From positions 36,474 to 100,473 of the forward strand of contig JHWU01000014.1 of assembly GCA_000622025.1 (NCBI GenBank): a stretch of DNA of 64,000 nucleotides, read 5' to 3'. The stretch's first letter is position 1, and each line of letters opens with the position of its first letter. Position numbers and translations under genes: made by a program. Of the stretch, positions 29,086 through 36,673 are shown in pieces. The DNA comes from Lachnospiraceae bacterium AD3010 (GTDB lineage: Bacteria; Bacillota; Clostridia; Lachnospirales; Lachnospiraceae). A model generated the notes under the pieces. The model saw only the letters and a list, made by a program, of their open reading frames with translations, had not been told where the DNA came from and searched no databases.

Positions 29086-30465
29086 ATGGTTTTCAGTTCA
29101 TTAGTTTTTCTTTTCCGGTTTATGCCGGTGTTTTTCTTAATATATTATCTCGTTCCCCGGGGTGCAAAGAATCCCGTGCTGTTTGTAGGGAGTCTGATAT
29201 TTTACGCCTGGGGGGAACCGAGATATACCATACTCATTCTTTGTTCTGTAGTGGTGAATTATTCACTTGCGGTACTTATCAGCAGATTCAGGCTTCAACG
29301 ACACAGGGCACTGAGACGGGTATTCTTTATATTTGCCCTTTTTTACGATATAGGGATGCTTGTGGCATTTAAATACACGGCCTTTATCATCTCCAGCATT
29401 AATTCTGTTTTTCATCTGAATATTACGGTACCCGTGATCGCGCTTCCGCTGGGAATTAGCTTCTATACCTTTCAGATCATGTCTTATGTTATAGATGTCT
29501 ATCTGCAGAGATACGAAGCGGAGAATTCACTTCTGAATCTGGGTACGTACCTCGTGATGTTCCCGCAGCTTATCGCAGGCCCTATAGTAACCTTTTCCAG
29601 GGTGAGGCAGGGTCTGAAAAACCGCAGGCTCCATTATTCTGTCATAGATAACGGAATGAAGCTTTTCGTAATGGGGCTCGGTTGTAAGGTGATCTTTGCC
29701 AACAGCCTCGGTAATATCTGGACTGGCTGTATGTCGGCGGGATATGAGAATATTTCAACTCTTTTTGCGTGGATGGGTATGGCAGCATATACGCTGCAGC
29801 TCTACTTTGACTTTTCCGGCTACTCACTTATGGCAATAGGACTGGGACAGATGCTGGGGTTCAGGTTTCCAAGGAACTTTGCGCACCCCTATATATCCCG
29901 CAGTGTGACGGAATTCTGGAAAAGATGGCATATAACCCTGACATCCTGGTTCCGGGAATACCTGTACATCCCTCTTGGCGGAAACAGGAAAGGGACTGCC
30001 CGTACGATCCTTAATATGCTTATTGTCTGGCTTGTTACGGGACTCTGGCATGGAGCCGCCTGGAACTTTGTGCTCTGGGGGCTGTATTACTTTGTGATCC
30101 TTCTTATTGAAAGGCTGTTCCTAAAAAGGTTTCTTGACAGATCCATCTTTTTTTCCAGAGTGTACACGCTTCTTCTTGTTATGTTCGGATGGGTTCTCTT
30201 TGCGGCACCGTCAATTGGGGATGCCATCGTTTATTTTTCCAGACTGTTCACCATAAATCCCGGGACGGATTTCATAGAGTATTTTTATACATACTGGTAT
30301 ATTTTTGCGGCAGCCGTATTTTTTGCCACACCGGTTCCCGCAAGATGGTTCAGGAGACACAGGGACAGCGCTTTGACCTATGTCTTTCTGATAGCGGTAT
30401 TCCTTGTTTCGGTAGGGATCCTGGTGGATTCGGTATATAATCCCTTCCTGTATTTCAGATTTTGA
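29086..30465 (+). CDS. MBOAT-family O-acyltransferase (AlgI/DltB-like)
   Basis: A 459-residue polytopic membrane protein. The conserved MBOAT core is visible: FWKRWHITLTSWFREYLYIPLGG, and the putative catalytic histidine in VTGLWHGAAWNF. Relatives move acyl groups, usually acetyl, across the membrane for O-acylation of alginate, peptidoglycan or teichoic acids. It is followed after nine bases by an SGNH-domain gene, the usual partner that performs the final transfer. The polymer is not identifiable from the sequence. Confidence 0.92.
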   Translation: MVFSSLVFLFRFMPVFFLIYYLVPRGAKNPVLFVGSLIFYAWGEPRYTILILCSVVVNYSLAVLISRFRLQRHRALRRVFFIFALFYDIGMLVAFKYTAFIISSINSVFHLNITVPVIALPLGISFYTFQIMSYVIDVYLQRYEAENSLLNLGTYLVMFPQLIAGPIVTFSRVRQGLKNRRLHYSVIDNGMKLFVMGLGCKVIFANSLGNIWTGCMSAGYENISTLFAWMGMAAYTLQLYFDFSGYSLMAIGLGQMLGFRFPRNFAHPYISRSVTEFWKRWHITLTSWFREYLYIPLGGNRKGTARTILNMLIVWLVTGLWHGAAWNFVLWGLYYFVILLIERLFLKRFLDRSIFFSRVYTLLLVMFGWVLFAAPSIGDAIVYFSRLFTINPGTDFIEYFYTYWYIFAAAVFFATPVPARWFRRHRDSALTYVFLIAVFLVSVGILVDSVYNPFLYFRF

Positions 30466-30474
30466 GGGTCTGAT

Positions 30475-31818
30475 ATGAGATTTTTTAAGAATTGTCCGTT
30501 TCTTTCAATAATTGTGCTTATAAGCCTGTGTCTGTTTATCTACGGTATCCTGCTGACAGCGGGAGTACTTCCGGCTTCAAACACGGTAAACTTTAGTGTT
30601 GATCCTGAAACCGTAGGGGTTGCTGCAGCCATGCAGGATATAAAGAGCAGGTTTTCAAATCTTGTTGAAGGAGTGCAGGACAGGGATTATACCGTAGACT
30701 ATATGCCGACAGAATATGTTCCGGATGAGGAGCTTGCCAATAATCTCGGTGTGGATACCGGGGAAGATGAGGAAAAGGGACCGGAGGAAGAGAAAGAAGA
30801 AAGCGAAAGCGAAAAAAAGGATGCAGAAGCGGCGGCACGACGGGCTGAACGTTCTGAACGAATGAAAAACGGAGAGAGTGAGGAGTTCCTGAAGGAAGCT
30901 TTCAAAACCCGGCTTCCGGAGAATGATGCCTCTGATACGGGTGATTCCTACGATGGCTTTTACAGTGTTGGAGACGGTTATTTTACCGGTGGGGATACGG
31001 TGATAATAGGTGATTCCAGAGAACAGGGCTTTGGATTGTATTCGGGACTTGACGGTATCGTTTCCTATGCCCAGAAGAGCTACGGCGTTCATCAGGTATT
31101 TACAAAGAGGTGGATAGATTCCGAGGTGGGAAAGCTTACCCTGGAGGAAGCAATGGCTCTTAATAAAGGCAGATTCAGGAAGATCTATATTATGTTCGGA
31201 CTGAATGAGATGGGATGGGCTGATGAGACTACCTTTGATAATGCCTATTATCAGCTGATAGATATGCTGAAGTATTATCAGCCGGATGCAGTAATATATG
31301 TGCAGAGTATCATAAATGTTACAAAATCAAAGTCACAGACCTCAAATGTCTTTAATAACGAAAATATTACCAGGCGGAATGAGGCTCTGAAGGTCGTGGC
31401 TGAAAAGGAGCATGTGGCATACCTTGATCTGAATTCCGTTCTTACGGATGAGGAGGGCAATCTTCCGGAGTATTATGCTTCAGACGGGATCCACATCTCG
31501 CAGAAATATATGTATATCTGGGTTGATTTCCTGAAAAGCCATGCTGTATTAAGCAGCGGAAGCGATACACAGTATGTAACCGGCTATACACCGGAAAAGG
31601 ATGTTTCGGACATCGGGGAAAATGAAGAGGCTGGTGAAAATGACGGTTCCGAAGCTGAAGAATCTCCGGATAGCGAAAACGAAAACAATTCCGAAAGCGA
31701 AAACGCTGTTGATACAGAAAGCGGCGGGAGCGACAATATAGAAATAGAGGATATAGCACCGGCAGCTAATGGGGAGAACACCACTGAAAACTGGGAGACA
31801 GGAGAAGGGATAAATTAG
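30475..31818 (+). CDS. Membrane-anchored SGNH/GDSL-type protein, MBOAT partner
   Basis: A 447-residue protein with an N-terminal membrane segment (about residues 10-32) and an acidic Glu/Lys linker. An SGNH-like domain follows, starting VIIGDSREQG (nucleophile Ser in GDS), with FGLNEMGW and a C-terminal SDGIHIS holding the Asp and His of the triad. A low-complexity Glu/Ser/Asn tail follows. Its place after the MBOAT gene suggests it transfers acyl groups to, or removes them from, an extracellular polymer (AlgJ or PatB logic, inferred). Confidence 0.85.
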   Translation: MRFFKNCPFLSIIVLISLCLFIYGILLTAGVLPASNTVNFSVDPETVGVAAAMQDIKSRFSNLVEGVQDRDYTVDYMPTEYVPDEELANNLGVDTGEDEEKGPEEEKEESESEKKDAEAAARRAERSERMKNGESEEFLKEAFKTRLPENDASDTGDSYDGFYSVGDGYFTGGDTVIIGDSREQGFGLYSGLDGIVSYAQKSYGVHQVFTKRWIDSEVGKLTLEEAMALNKGRFRKIYIMFGLNEMGWADETTFDNAYYQLIDMLKYYQPDAVIYVQSIINVTKSKSQTSNVFNNENITRRNEALKVVAEKEHVAYLDLNSVLTDEEGNLPEYYASDGIHISQKYMYIWVDFLKSHAVLSSGSDTQYVTGYTPEKDVSDIGENEEAGENDGSEAEESPDSENENNSESENAVDTESGGSDNIEIEDIAPAANGENTTENWETGEGIN

Positions 31819-31849
31819 CTAGATCAACCCTCCCCAATGAGAACAGAGC

Positions 31850-32752
31850 TTATCTGTTATTTGAAGGATAGGGCTGTCCGCCCTTCACGGTCTTCGAGCA
31901 GGCTATGGCCAGAGAGCCGGGCCCGATATGGCAGGAAATACTTAAAGGGAGTGAATCCGTATAGATACAGCAGTTCGGGAATTCTGCGGCGATCTCCTTC
32001 GCAAATTCCTCCGCCATTTCTTCATTTCTGGTATGGGCAACTGCAAGCCAGATATCCGGGTTTTCCGGGTCATATCCGCCAAGATTGTTTTCAATATCGT
32101 TTTTAATGGCCTTTATCATAATCTTCTTAGCCTGTCTGATGCCCCGGCATTTGGAAAAGGCATCGAGCTTTTCACCCCTGATGGACAGAATGGGCTTAAG
32201 ATTAAGTATCTTTGCCAGAGCTGCCCCGGCGGGAGTGACCCGTCCGCCCTTCTTAAGATAATCAAGAGTATCCACGGTAATATAAATACTTGACTCGTTC
32301 TTTACCTCTTCAAGTATCTTTTTTATTCCGGCAGCGTCATATCCGTTTTCCGCAAGATACTTTGCATCATAGGCTGACTGCCGCTGGGTGACGGAGATAC
32401 GATGGTTATCGACAACCTGTACCTTTGATCCGTATTCTGAGGCATAGATGCGTGCATTGGCACAGGCACCGGAAAGACCGGAGGACATAGGAATATGGAC
32501 TATCTCATCATAGCCCTCATCAAAGATCCTGTCCCACAACGCTATAACATCTCCGGCAACAGGCTGTGAGGTGGTGACATCGGCCCCTTCTGCCAGGAAT
32601 CCGTAAAACTCATCCTGAGACAGATTCACGCAGTCGAGGTATTCCTTATCATTTACAATAAAAGGCATGGAAAGAACAAATATACCGTCCCTCTTTCCCT
32701 GCTCCGGGGTTATACCGCTGTTTGTGTCTGTTACAACTGCAATCCTGCTCAT
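31850..32752 (-). CDS. DegV family fatty-acid-binding protein (second paralogue)
   Basis: A 300-residue DegV protein beginning MSRIAVVTDTNSGITPEQG, with MSSGLSGACANARIYA, DTLDYLKKGGRVTPAGA and LNLKPILSIRGEKL. In FakAB systems such proteins present fatty acids for phosphorylation. The ATG at 32752 is preferred over an upstream in-frame start because family homology begins there. No ribosome site precedes this ATG. Instead a promoter ends seven bases before it, so the message may be leaderless. Confidence 0.9.
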   Translation of the reverse strand: MSRIAVVTDTNSGITPEQGKRDGIFVLSMPFIVNDKEYLDCVNLSQDEFYGFLAEGADVTTSQPVAGDVIALWDRIFDEGYDEIVHIPMSSGLSGACANARIYASEYGSKVQVVDNHRISVTQRQSAYDAKYLAENGYDAAGIKKILEEVKNESSIYITVDTLDYLKKGGRVTPAGAALAKILNLKPILSIRGEKLDAFSKCRGIRQAKKIMIKAIKNDIENNLGGYDPENPDIWLAVAHTRNEEMAEEFAKEIAAEFPNCCIYTDSLPLSISCHIGPGSLAIACSKTVKGGQPYPSNNR

Positions 32753-32759
32753 AGGGCTA

Positions 32760-32788
32760 ACTATAGCATAAAAAATGCCCGCAAACAA
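32760..32788 (-). promoter_or_regulatory. Promoter of the second degV gene, leaderless geometry
   Basis: Read on the minus strand, TTGTTT (32788-32783) and TATAGT (32765-32760) are separated by 17 bases. Transcription would begin at or next to the A of the ATG at 32752. An inverted repeat, ACAACGTAGT against ACTAC...ACGTTGT (about 32785-32818), overlaps the -35 side and could be an operator. Confidence 0.55.
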
Positions 32789-32918
32789 CGTAGTAATGCG
32801 GACTACATGACGTTGTAACAATAACGTGATGAAGAAAAGCAGTCATATTATTGCATATACAATTAAAACAATTTATCTTCATGTGCATAAATAAATACAA
32901 AAAATATACTAAATTGTG

Positions 32919-32947
32919 TTGACAATTTTAAATCGGCGAGTTATACT
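32919..32947 (+). promoter_or_regulatory. Strong consensus promoter of a candidate non-coding RNA
   Basis: A perfect -35 TTGACA and TATACT -10 are separated by 17 bases. This is the best promoter match in the window apart from the ABC operon. No annotated gene follows on this strand before the terminator at 33278. Confidence 0.75.
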
Positions 32948-32953
32948 CATTTC

Positions 32954-33319
32954 ATCAAAACAAGAGAGACAAAAAACAGAGACCGGCATAAAGGGTCGGT
33001 CGAGGAGGTAGAGGAATTGATCGGAACTATCTCTACTCGAATCCCTTAAGAAATGGAGGTACAGACCGCCGGACAAATAATTTTCAACACAATTTATTTT
33101 TGTATCAGTAGACTTGCATAAAACGCATACGTAAAGGCGGAAGCGGGCGAAAATAACATATAAGAGTCTTACCGACCAGGTGAGGACGACCGGCCCGATC
33201 TTATAGATAAGCGCTAGATACGAATGCACTAAGGAGGTACGATCCAATGGGATATGCAGATGATACAATAGCTTGAAGGGGCATCGAAGTTTGGTTTTAG
33301 TCGATGCCCCTTTGATTTT
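32954..33319 (+). ncRNA. Candidate ~360-nt structured RNA of unknown class
   Basis: The unit is bounded by a consensus promoter (TTGACA-17-TATACT) and a strong intrinsic terminator. It contains a local stem GTAGAG/CTCTAC (about 33008-33038) and a possible long-range pairing of GGTCGGT (near 32995) with ACCGACC (near 33173). The heptamer GGAGGTA occurs three times (33004, 33055, 33233). Two of these could serve tiny reading frames: TTG at 33017 (10 codons) and ATG at 33247 (9 codons), the latter ending just before the terminator. It does not match tmRNA, RNase P RNA, SRP RNA or a common riboswitch as far as I can tell. 6S RNA or a regulatory RNA remain possible. Confidence 0.6.
33278..33319 (+). 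terminator. Terminator of the candidate non-coding RNA
   Basis: A perfect 10-bp stem, GGGGCATCGA with TCGATGCCCC, encloses a 13-base loop and is followed by TTTGATTTT. Confidence 0.85.
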
Positions 33320-33401
33320 GTGCCAGAAAGGGATTATACGGTGATGATGGTGCCTGACCGGGAAAACCTTTCCGTATGCTTAAGCTGCCGCTCTTTTTTA
33401 A

Positions 33402-33430
33402 TTGACATTATAGGTTGGGTATCATAAAAT
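33402..33430 (+). promoter_or_regulatory. Promoter-like element before the tRNA-Lys repeat region
   Basis: TTGACA and TAAAAT are separated by 17 bases. Transcription from here would run about 85 bases to the hairpin at 33501-33520 and yield a short RNA containing the CCCCC/GGGGG hairpin. No protein gene follows. Confidence 0.45.
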
Positions 33431-33453
33431 TTTGACGTAAAAAGATGCTATGC

Positions 33454-33544
33454 GCTCCGAGGCCTTGCCGTTCGACTCCCCCTTCCGGGGGAAATAAAAA
33501 ACCGCTCTAAGAGCGGTTTTCAGACACTGAGACACGGGGGAGTC
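33454..33544. repeat. Direct repeat copy A of the tRNA-Lys 3' flank (91 bp)
   Basis: It is identical to 33619-33709 except for one base, at an offset of 165 bases. It contains a CCCCC/GGGGG hairpin, the CCGCTCT/AGAGCGG terminator hairpin and the last part of tRNA-Lys (GAGACACGGGGGAGTC), so this copy carries only a fragment of the tRNA. The ends GACTCCCCC (33474) and GGGGGAGTC (33536) are inverted repeats of each other. The 74 bases between copies A and B are about three-quarters G+C, far above the surroundings. Confidence 0.85.
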
Positions 33545-33618
33545 CCGCCGGCGGCATAGCCGCCTTTCAGGCCGGGCTGCGGCTCGGACGCGCCACTGGC
33601 GCCTCCTCTCGGAGCTGG

Positions 33619-33709
33619 GCTCCGAGGCCTTGCCGTTCGACTCCCCCTTCCGGGGGAAATAAAAAACCGCTCTAAGAGCGGTTTTCGGACACTGAGACAC
33701 GGGGGAGTC
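33619..33709. repeat. Direct repeat copy B, overlapping the intact tRNA-Lys
   Basis: The second copy of the 91-bp repeat runs into the 3' third of the complete tRNA-Lys gene. It differs from copy A by A to G just before ACACTGAGACAC. Confidence 0.85.
33662..33685 (-). terminator. Terminator of the tRNA operon
   Basis: Downstream of tRNA-Lys on the minus strand, CCGCTCT/AGAGCGG forms a compact hairpin followed by a run of T (seen as AAAAAA on the plus strand). A second copy lies at 33497-33520. Confidence 0.75.
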
Positions 33710-33765
33710 GAACCCCCGACAACCTGATTAAAAGTCAGGTGCTCTACCAACTGAGCTAGTATCTC
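33693..33765 (-). tRNA. tRNA-Lys (anticodon TTT)
   Basis: It folds as a standard cloverleaf: acceptor GAGATAC/GTGTCTC, D-arm GCTC/GAGC, anticodon stem CCTGA/TCAGG with loop CTTTTAA, T-arm GGGGG/CCCCC and discriminator A. CCA is not encoded. Its 3' end is duplicated 165 bases away. Confidence 0.93.
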
Positions 33766-33799
33766 GAAGGATATTGTGCTGATCTTCGTAAACAGCCAG

Positions 33800-33871
33800 C
33801 AGGGCTAGCTGGATTCGAACCAGCGCATACAGCAGTCAAAGTGCTGTGCCTTACCGCTTGGCGATAGCCCC
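33800..33871 (-). tRNA. tRNA-Gln (anticodon TTG)
   Basis: Cloverleaf with acceptor GGGGCTA/TAGCCCT (a G-U first pair), anticodon stem CAGCA/TGCTG with loop CTTTGAC, T-loop GTTCGAATC and discriminator G. Weak first acceptor pairs are common in glutamine tRNAs. Confidence 0.92.
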
Positions 33872-33923
33872 AGACCATAAGGCTTTAATGGCATTGAAAG
33901 CGGTTCGGCCGCTTGCTGCCGAG

Positions 33924-33998
33924 GGTGGAATAAGGGACTCGAACCCTTGATCTCCAGAACCACAATCTGGCGCGCTAACCAACTGCGCCAATTCCACC
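33924..33998 (-). tRNA. tRNA-His (anticodon GTG)
   Basis: Cloverleaf with anticodon loop TTGTGGT on a CCAGA/TCTGG stem. The 5' end GGTGGAAT includes an encoded G before position 1, opposite C73, the usual histidine identity feature. Confidence 0.92.
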
Positions 33999-34019
33999 AT
34001 ATCAATCTAGGTGATCGGA

Positions 34020-34093
34020 TGTGCCCGCAGGGATTCGAACCCTGGACCTACGGCTTAGAAGGCCGTTGCTCTATCCAGCTGAGCTACGGACAC
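34020..34093 (-). tRNA. tRNA-Arg (anticodon TCT)
   Basis: Cloverleaf with acceptor GTGTCCG/CGGGCAC, anticodon stem ACGGC/GCCGT, loop CTTCTAA and discriminator A. It is the first gene of the minus-strand operon Arg-His-Gln-Lys. Confidence 0.93.
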
Positions 34094-34127
34094 AGGCTTA
34101 AATCCTGTTTTTGCGAAAGCAAGTAGT

Positions 34128-34156
34128 ATTGTACATCAAAATATTTAGCTTTGCAA
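34128..34156 (-). promoter_or_regulatory. Promoter of the tRNA operon
   Basis: On the minus strand, TTGCAA (34156-34151) and TACAAT (34133-34128) are separated by 17 bases, about 35 bases before tRNA-Arg. Confidence 0.7.
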
Positions 34157-34179
34157 CTATAAATATGGAGAACTCTATT

Positions 34180-34692
34180 ATGAAAAAGATATTACAACTG
34201 GTAAGTGATGATTTTGAAGATCTGGAACTCTGGTGCCCCGTGATGAGACTCAGGGAAGAGGGATTTCAGGTTGACCTGGTTGCGGAAAAGCCCGGAAAAT
34301 ACCACGGGAAATATGGCGTTCCCTGTGAGGTGGAGCTTTCCTTTAAGGATGTTGATCCCGGAGATTATGACGGAGTACTCGTTCCCGGGGGATGGGCTCC
34401 CGACAAGCTCAGACGATTTCCGGAGGTCTTAAATATCATAAGGAAAATGGATGAACAGAAAAAGCTTATCGGAGAGATCTGCCATGCGGGGTGGGTGCTT
34501 TGTTCTGCCGGCGTACTGAAGGGAAGAAAAGTGACCAGTACTCCGGGAATAAAGGATGATATGGAAAATGCCGGTGCCTCCTGGTTTGACGAGGCTTTGG
34601 TCGTAGACGGGAACATCATTTCTGCAAGAAGGCCGCCCGATATTCCGGAGTATTCAAAGGCGCTTGTGGAATTTCTTTTATCGGATAAATAG
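34180..34692 (+). CDS. DJ-1/PfpI family protein
   Basis: A 170-residue protein with DJ-1/PfpI fold markers: ILQLVSDDFEDLELWCP at the start, VLVPGGWAPD, and the nucleophile-elbow cysteine in GEICHAGWVLCSAG. The family includes stress proteins, glyoxalase III or deglycase-like enzymes and intracellular peptidase-like proteins. Which activity applies here is not decided by sequence. The ATG at 34180 follows GGAG. Two further in-frame ATGs upstream overlap the tRNA promoter and lack ribosome sites. Confidence 0.88.
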   Translation: MKKILQLVSDDFEDLELWCPVMRLREEGFQVDLVAEKPGKYHGKYGVPCEVELSFKDVDPGDYDGVLVPGGWAPDKLRRFPEVLNIIRKMDEQKKLIGEICHAGWVLCSAGVLKGRKVTSTPGIKDDMENAGASWFDEALVVDGNIISARRPPDIPEYSKALVEFLLSDK

Positions 34693-34712
34693 AAAGGGCT
34701 ACCTGCAATAAT

Positions 34713-35147
34713 ATGTCTGGAAGAAAGAAAAAAGGCTCAAGTACAGGACTTCTGTTATTAATCATAATCGCTGCCGTTCTGGTATCGGTTGCGCTTCTGG
34801 CATTTATGGTGATAACCGGAAACGGGGTAAATTCCAATCCTGTTACACAAAAGGTGAACCGTGAGGTTACGAAAAAGGCGGTAGAGACCGTTATTCAGAA
34901 GGAGACCGGGACGGACAAAACCATTGACGATATAAAGAGCCAGATGTCAGAGGAAGATGCGAAGGAAGTTGATATTATAATTAATCAATACGCTGATCAG
35001 GGACTTCTGGCAGAGGCTCTGGAGATATATAAGAAAAACGGCGGAGACATAAATGCAACCGCAGATGAAATGAAGGATAAGGTCAGTGCCGAGGATATGG
35101 CAAGACTATATGAGCTGTATGAAAAATACGGTGACACTATCAAGTAG
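34713..35147 (+). CDS. Small membrane-anchored protein, unknown
   Basis: A 144-residue protein not recognised. It has a basic N-terminus (SGRKKKG), one long membrane segment (LLLLIIIAAVLVSVALLAFMV) and a charged helical domain of about 100 residues. That domain has repeated Glu/Lys/Asp patterns such as MSEEDAKEVDIIINQYADQG. It lies between the DJ-1 gene and a GGDEF gene on the same strand with short gaps, so it may share their transcript. Confidence 0.7.
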   Translation: MSGRKKKGSSTGLLLLIIIAAVLVSVALLAFMVITGNGVNSNPVTQKVNREVTKKAVETVIQKETGTDKTIDDIKSQMSEEDAKEVDIIINQYADQGLLAEALEIYKKNGGDINATADEMKDKVSAEDMARLYELYEKYGDTIK

Positions 35148-35183
35148 GCCGAAGGGTGGCAACAGGGTACAGAGGAGAACTAT

Positions 35184-36623
35184 ATGGATTTTCAGGCGAT
35201 ATGTGACGGATTTGCTGCAATGACCTGTGTAGTGTCAGTCGAAAAGCTGGAAGGGGGAAGGTACGGGAAGATACGTCTGGTGGCCGGAAATAAGGCGTAC
35301 ATTGCCAGTGTTGAGCAGCCTGTCCCCGGTACGACAATGCTGAACAATACCTTTATTCCGAACAGCGAATACACCGATTACATCACCAGAGATCTGAATT
35401 TTGAAGATTACTGCTACCGCTCTGCCGTCTTAAAAAAATGTCTGCATTCATACGTTCATCCGGACCGGATGAATGTATGGTTCAATATGACCTTTCTTCC
35501 CCTTGAACCGGATGACGGAAATATCTGTTACTGTACTTATACTATGGAGATAAATGCGGAAGCGGATACGGAGAATATGTCGGATATTTCCGGAGATCTT
35601 GCATCCGCAGTGCTGCAGACCGGTCTGAAGCTCAGGGGTTCAACGGATATTAAGAGCACCTTGAAGGAGGTTATTGAGGATATCCGGCATATATGCGATG
35701 CTGAGATCTGCTGTGTGCTGCTGATGGACAAAAAAACAGAGAGCTGTGAGGTGCTAAGCGAGGCCCTGTCGGATGATACAGAGCTTGTTTCCATGGAAGA
35801 ATATATTGATGAGTCCTTTTATGCAATAGCCGATTCCTGGGAGCAGACCGTGATCGCCGGGAGTAATTGTCTCATAGCAAAAAATGAACAGGATATGGAG
35901 GTTGTGAAGGAGCGAAATCCCATATGGTATGATTCCATCACATCTGCCGGAGGAAAAAATATAGTCCTGTTTCCGCTTCGCTTTCAGGGGGAGCTTCTCG
36001 GGTATATCTGGGTTATTAATTTCAATGCGGAGGATACGGTAAAGATAAAGGAGACGCTTGAGCTCACCACATTTATCCTGGGTTCGGAAATAGGGAGCTA
36101 CCTTTTAATAGACAGGCTGAGGATCTTAAGCTCCCGTGATATGCTGACCGGAGTTATGAACCGTAATGAGATGAATAATTTTGTAGACAGCATGGATACG
36201 GGAGAGGAAGAAGATGGAGAATGTGTTGCTGTAATATTTGCGGATCTTAACGGATTGAAGACCGTGAATGATGAGGTGGGACATGATGCAGGAGACGAGC
36301 TTATACGTAATGCGGCGGCCACTCTTCTGGAAATATTTGATCTTTCCAGCATATTCAGGGCGGGAGGGGACGAATTTGCCGTTATTGTGAAGGGAATGAA
36401 GGAAGAGGAAATGAAGGGAAGGATCGAAGAGATCAGGGAGCGTTCGGAAAAGTATAAGGGTGTTTCCTTCTCTCTCGGAGGCTGTGTCGTGGAAAACTCC
36501 CGTGATGTCCGGACAGCTCTGCGTCTTGCAGACGAACGAATGTACCAGGACAAGAAAGAGTATTATGACAGCCATCCCGAAGCTAAACGAAGGCTTTCCA
36601 GGGAGGAATTTGTTGACGTATGA
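35184..36623 (+). CDS. Diguanylate cyclase-type GGDEF protein
   Basis: A 479-residue soluble protein. An N-terminal PAS-like region of about 130 residues and a GAF-like central region (about 155-305) precede a GGDEF domain. The active-site loop is intact (RAGGDEFAV), with DMLTGVMNR, FADLNGLKTVND and DAGDELI typical of active cyclases making cyclic di-GMP. The RxxD inhibitory site is not evident. No partner EAL or HD-GYP gene is in the window. Confidence 0.9.
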   Translation: MDFQAICDGFAAMTCVVSVEKLEGGRYGKIRLVAGNKAYIASVEQPVPGTTMLNNTFIPNSEYTDYITRDLNFEDYCYRSAVLKKCLHSYVHPDRMNVWFNMTFLPLEPDDGNICYCTYTMEINAEADTENMSDISGDLASAVLQTGLKLRGSTDIKSTLKEVIEDIRHICDAEICCVLLMDKKTESCEVLSEALSDDTELVSMEEYIDESFYAIADSWEQTVIAGSNCLIAKNEQDMEVVKERNPIWYDSITSAGGKNIVLFPLRFQGELLGYIWVINFNAEDTVKIKETLELTTFILGSEIGSYLLIDRLRILSSRDMLTGVMNRNEMNNFVDSMDTGEEEDGECVAVIFADLNGLKTVNDEVGHDAGDELIRNAAATLLEIFDLSSIFRAGGDEFAVIVKGMKEEEMKGRIEEIRERSEKYKGVSFSLGGCVVENSRDVRTALRLADERMYQDKKEYYDSHPEAKRRLSREEFVDV

Positions 36624-36645
36624 TCTTTGATAATTCCATTTTAAG

Positions 36646-36673
36646 TGTCATTCTGAGCTGCGCGAAGAATCTT
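36646..36673. repeat. Dispersed repeat, single copy
   Basis: One copy of the CATTCTGAGC...GCGAAGAATC repeat lies at the 3' end of the GGDEF gene. It supplies the last codons of the convergent YczE fragment. Confidence 0.75.

Noticed and set aside
32954..33319. tmRNA or SRP RNA identity for the candidate RNA
   Set aside because: There is no tRNA-like ends with CCA and no Ala-rich tag frame (tmRNA), and no GGAAGCAGCC-type loop (SRP).
33422..33750. Minus-strand open frames over the tRNA-Lys repeats
   Set aside because: They run through tRNA, terminator hairpins and the GC-rich spacer, and their protein sequence is a translation of these elements.
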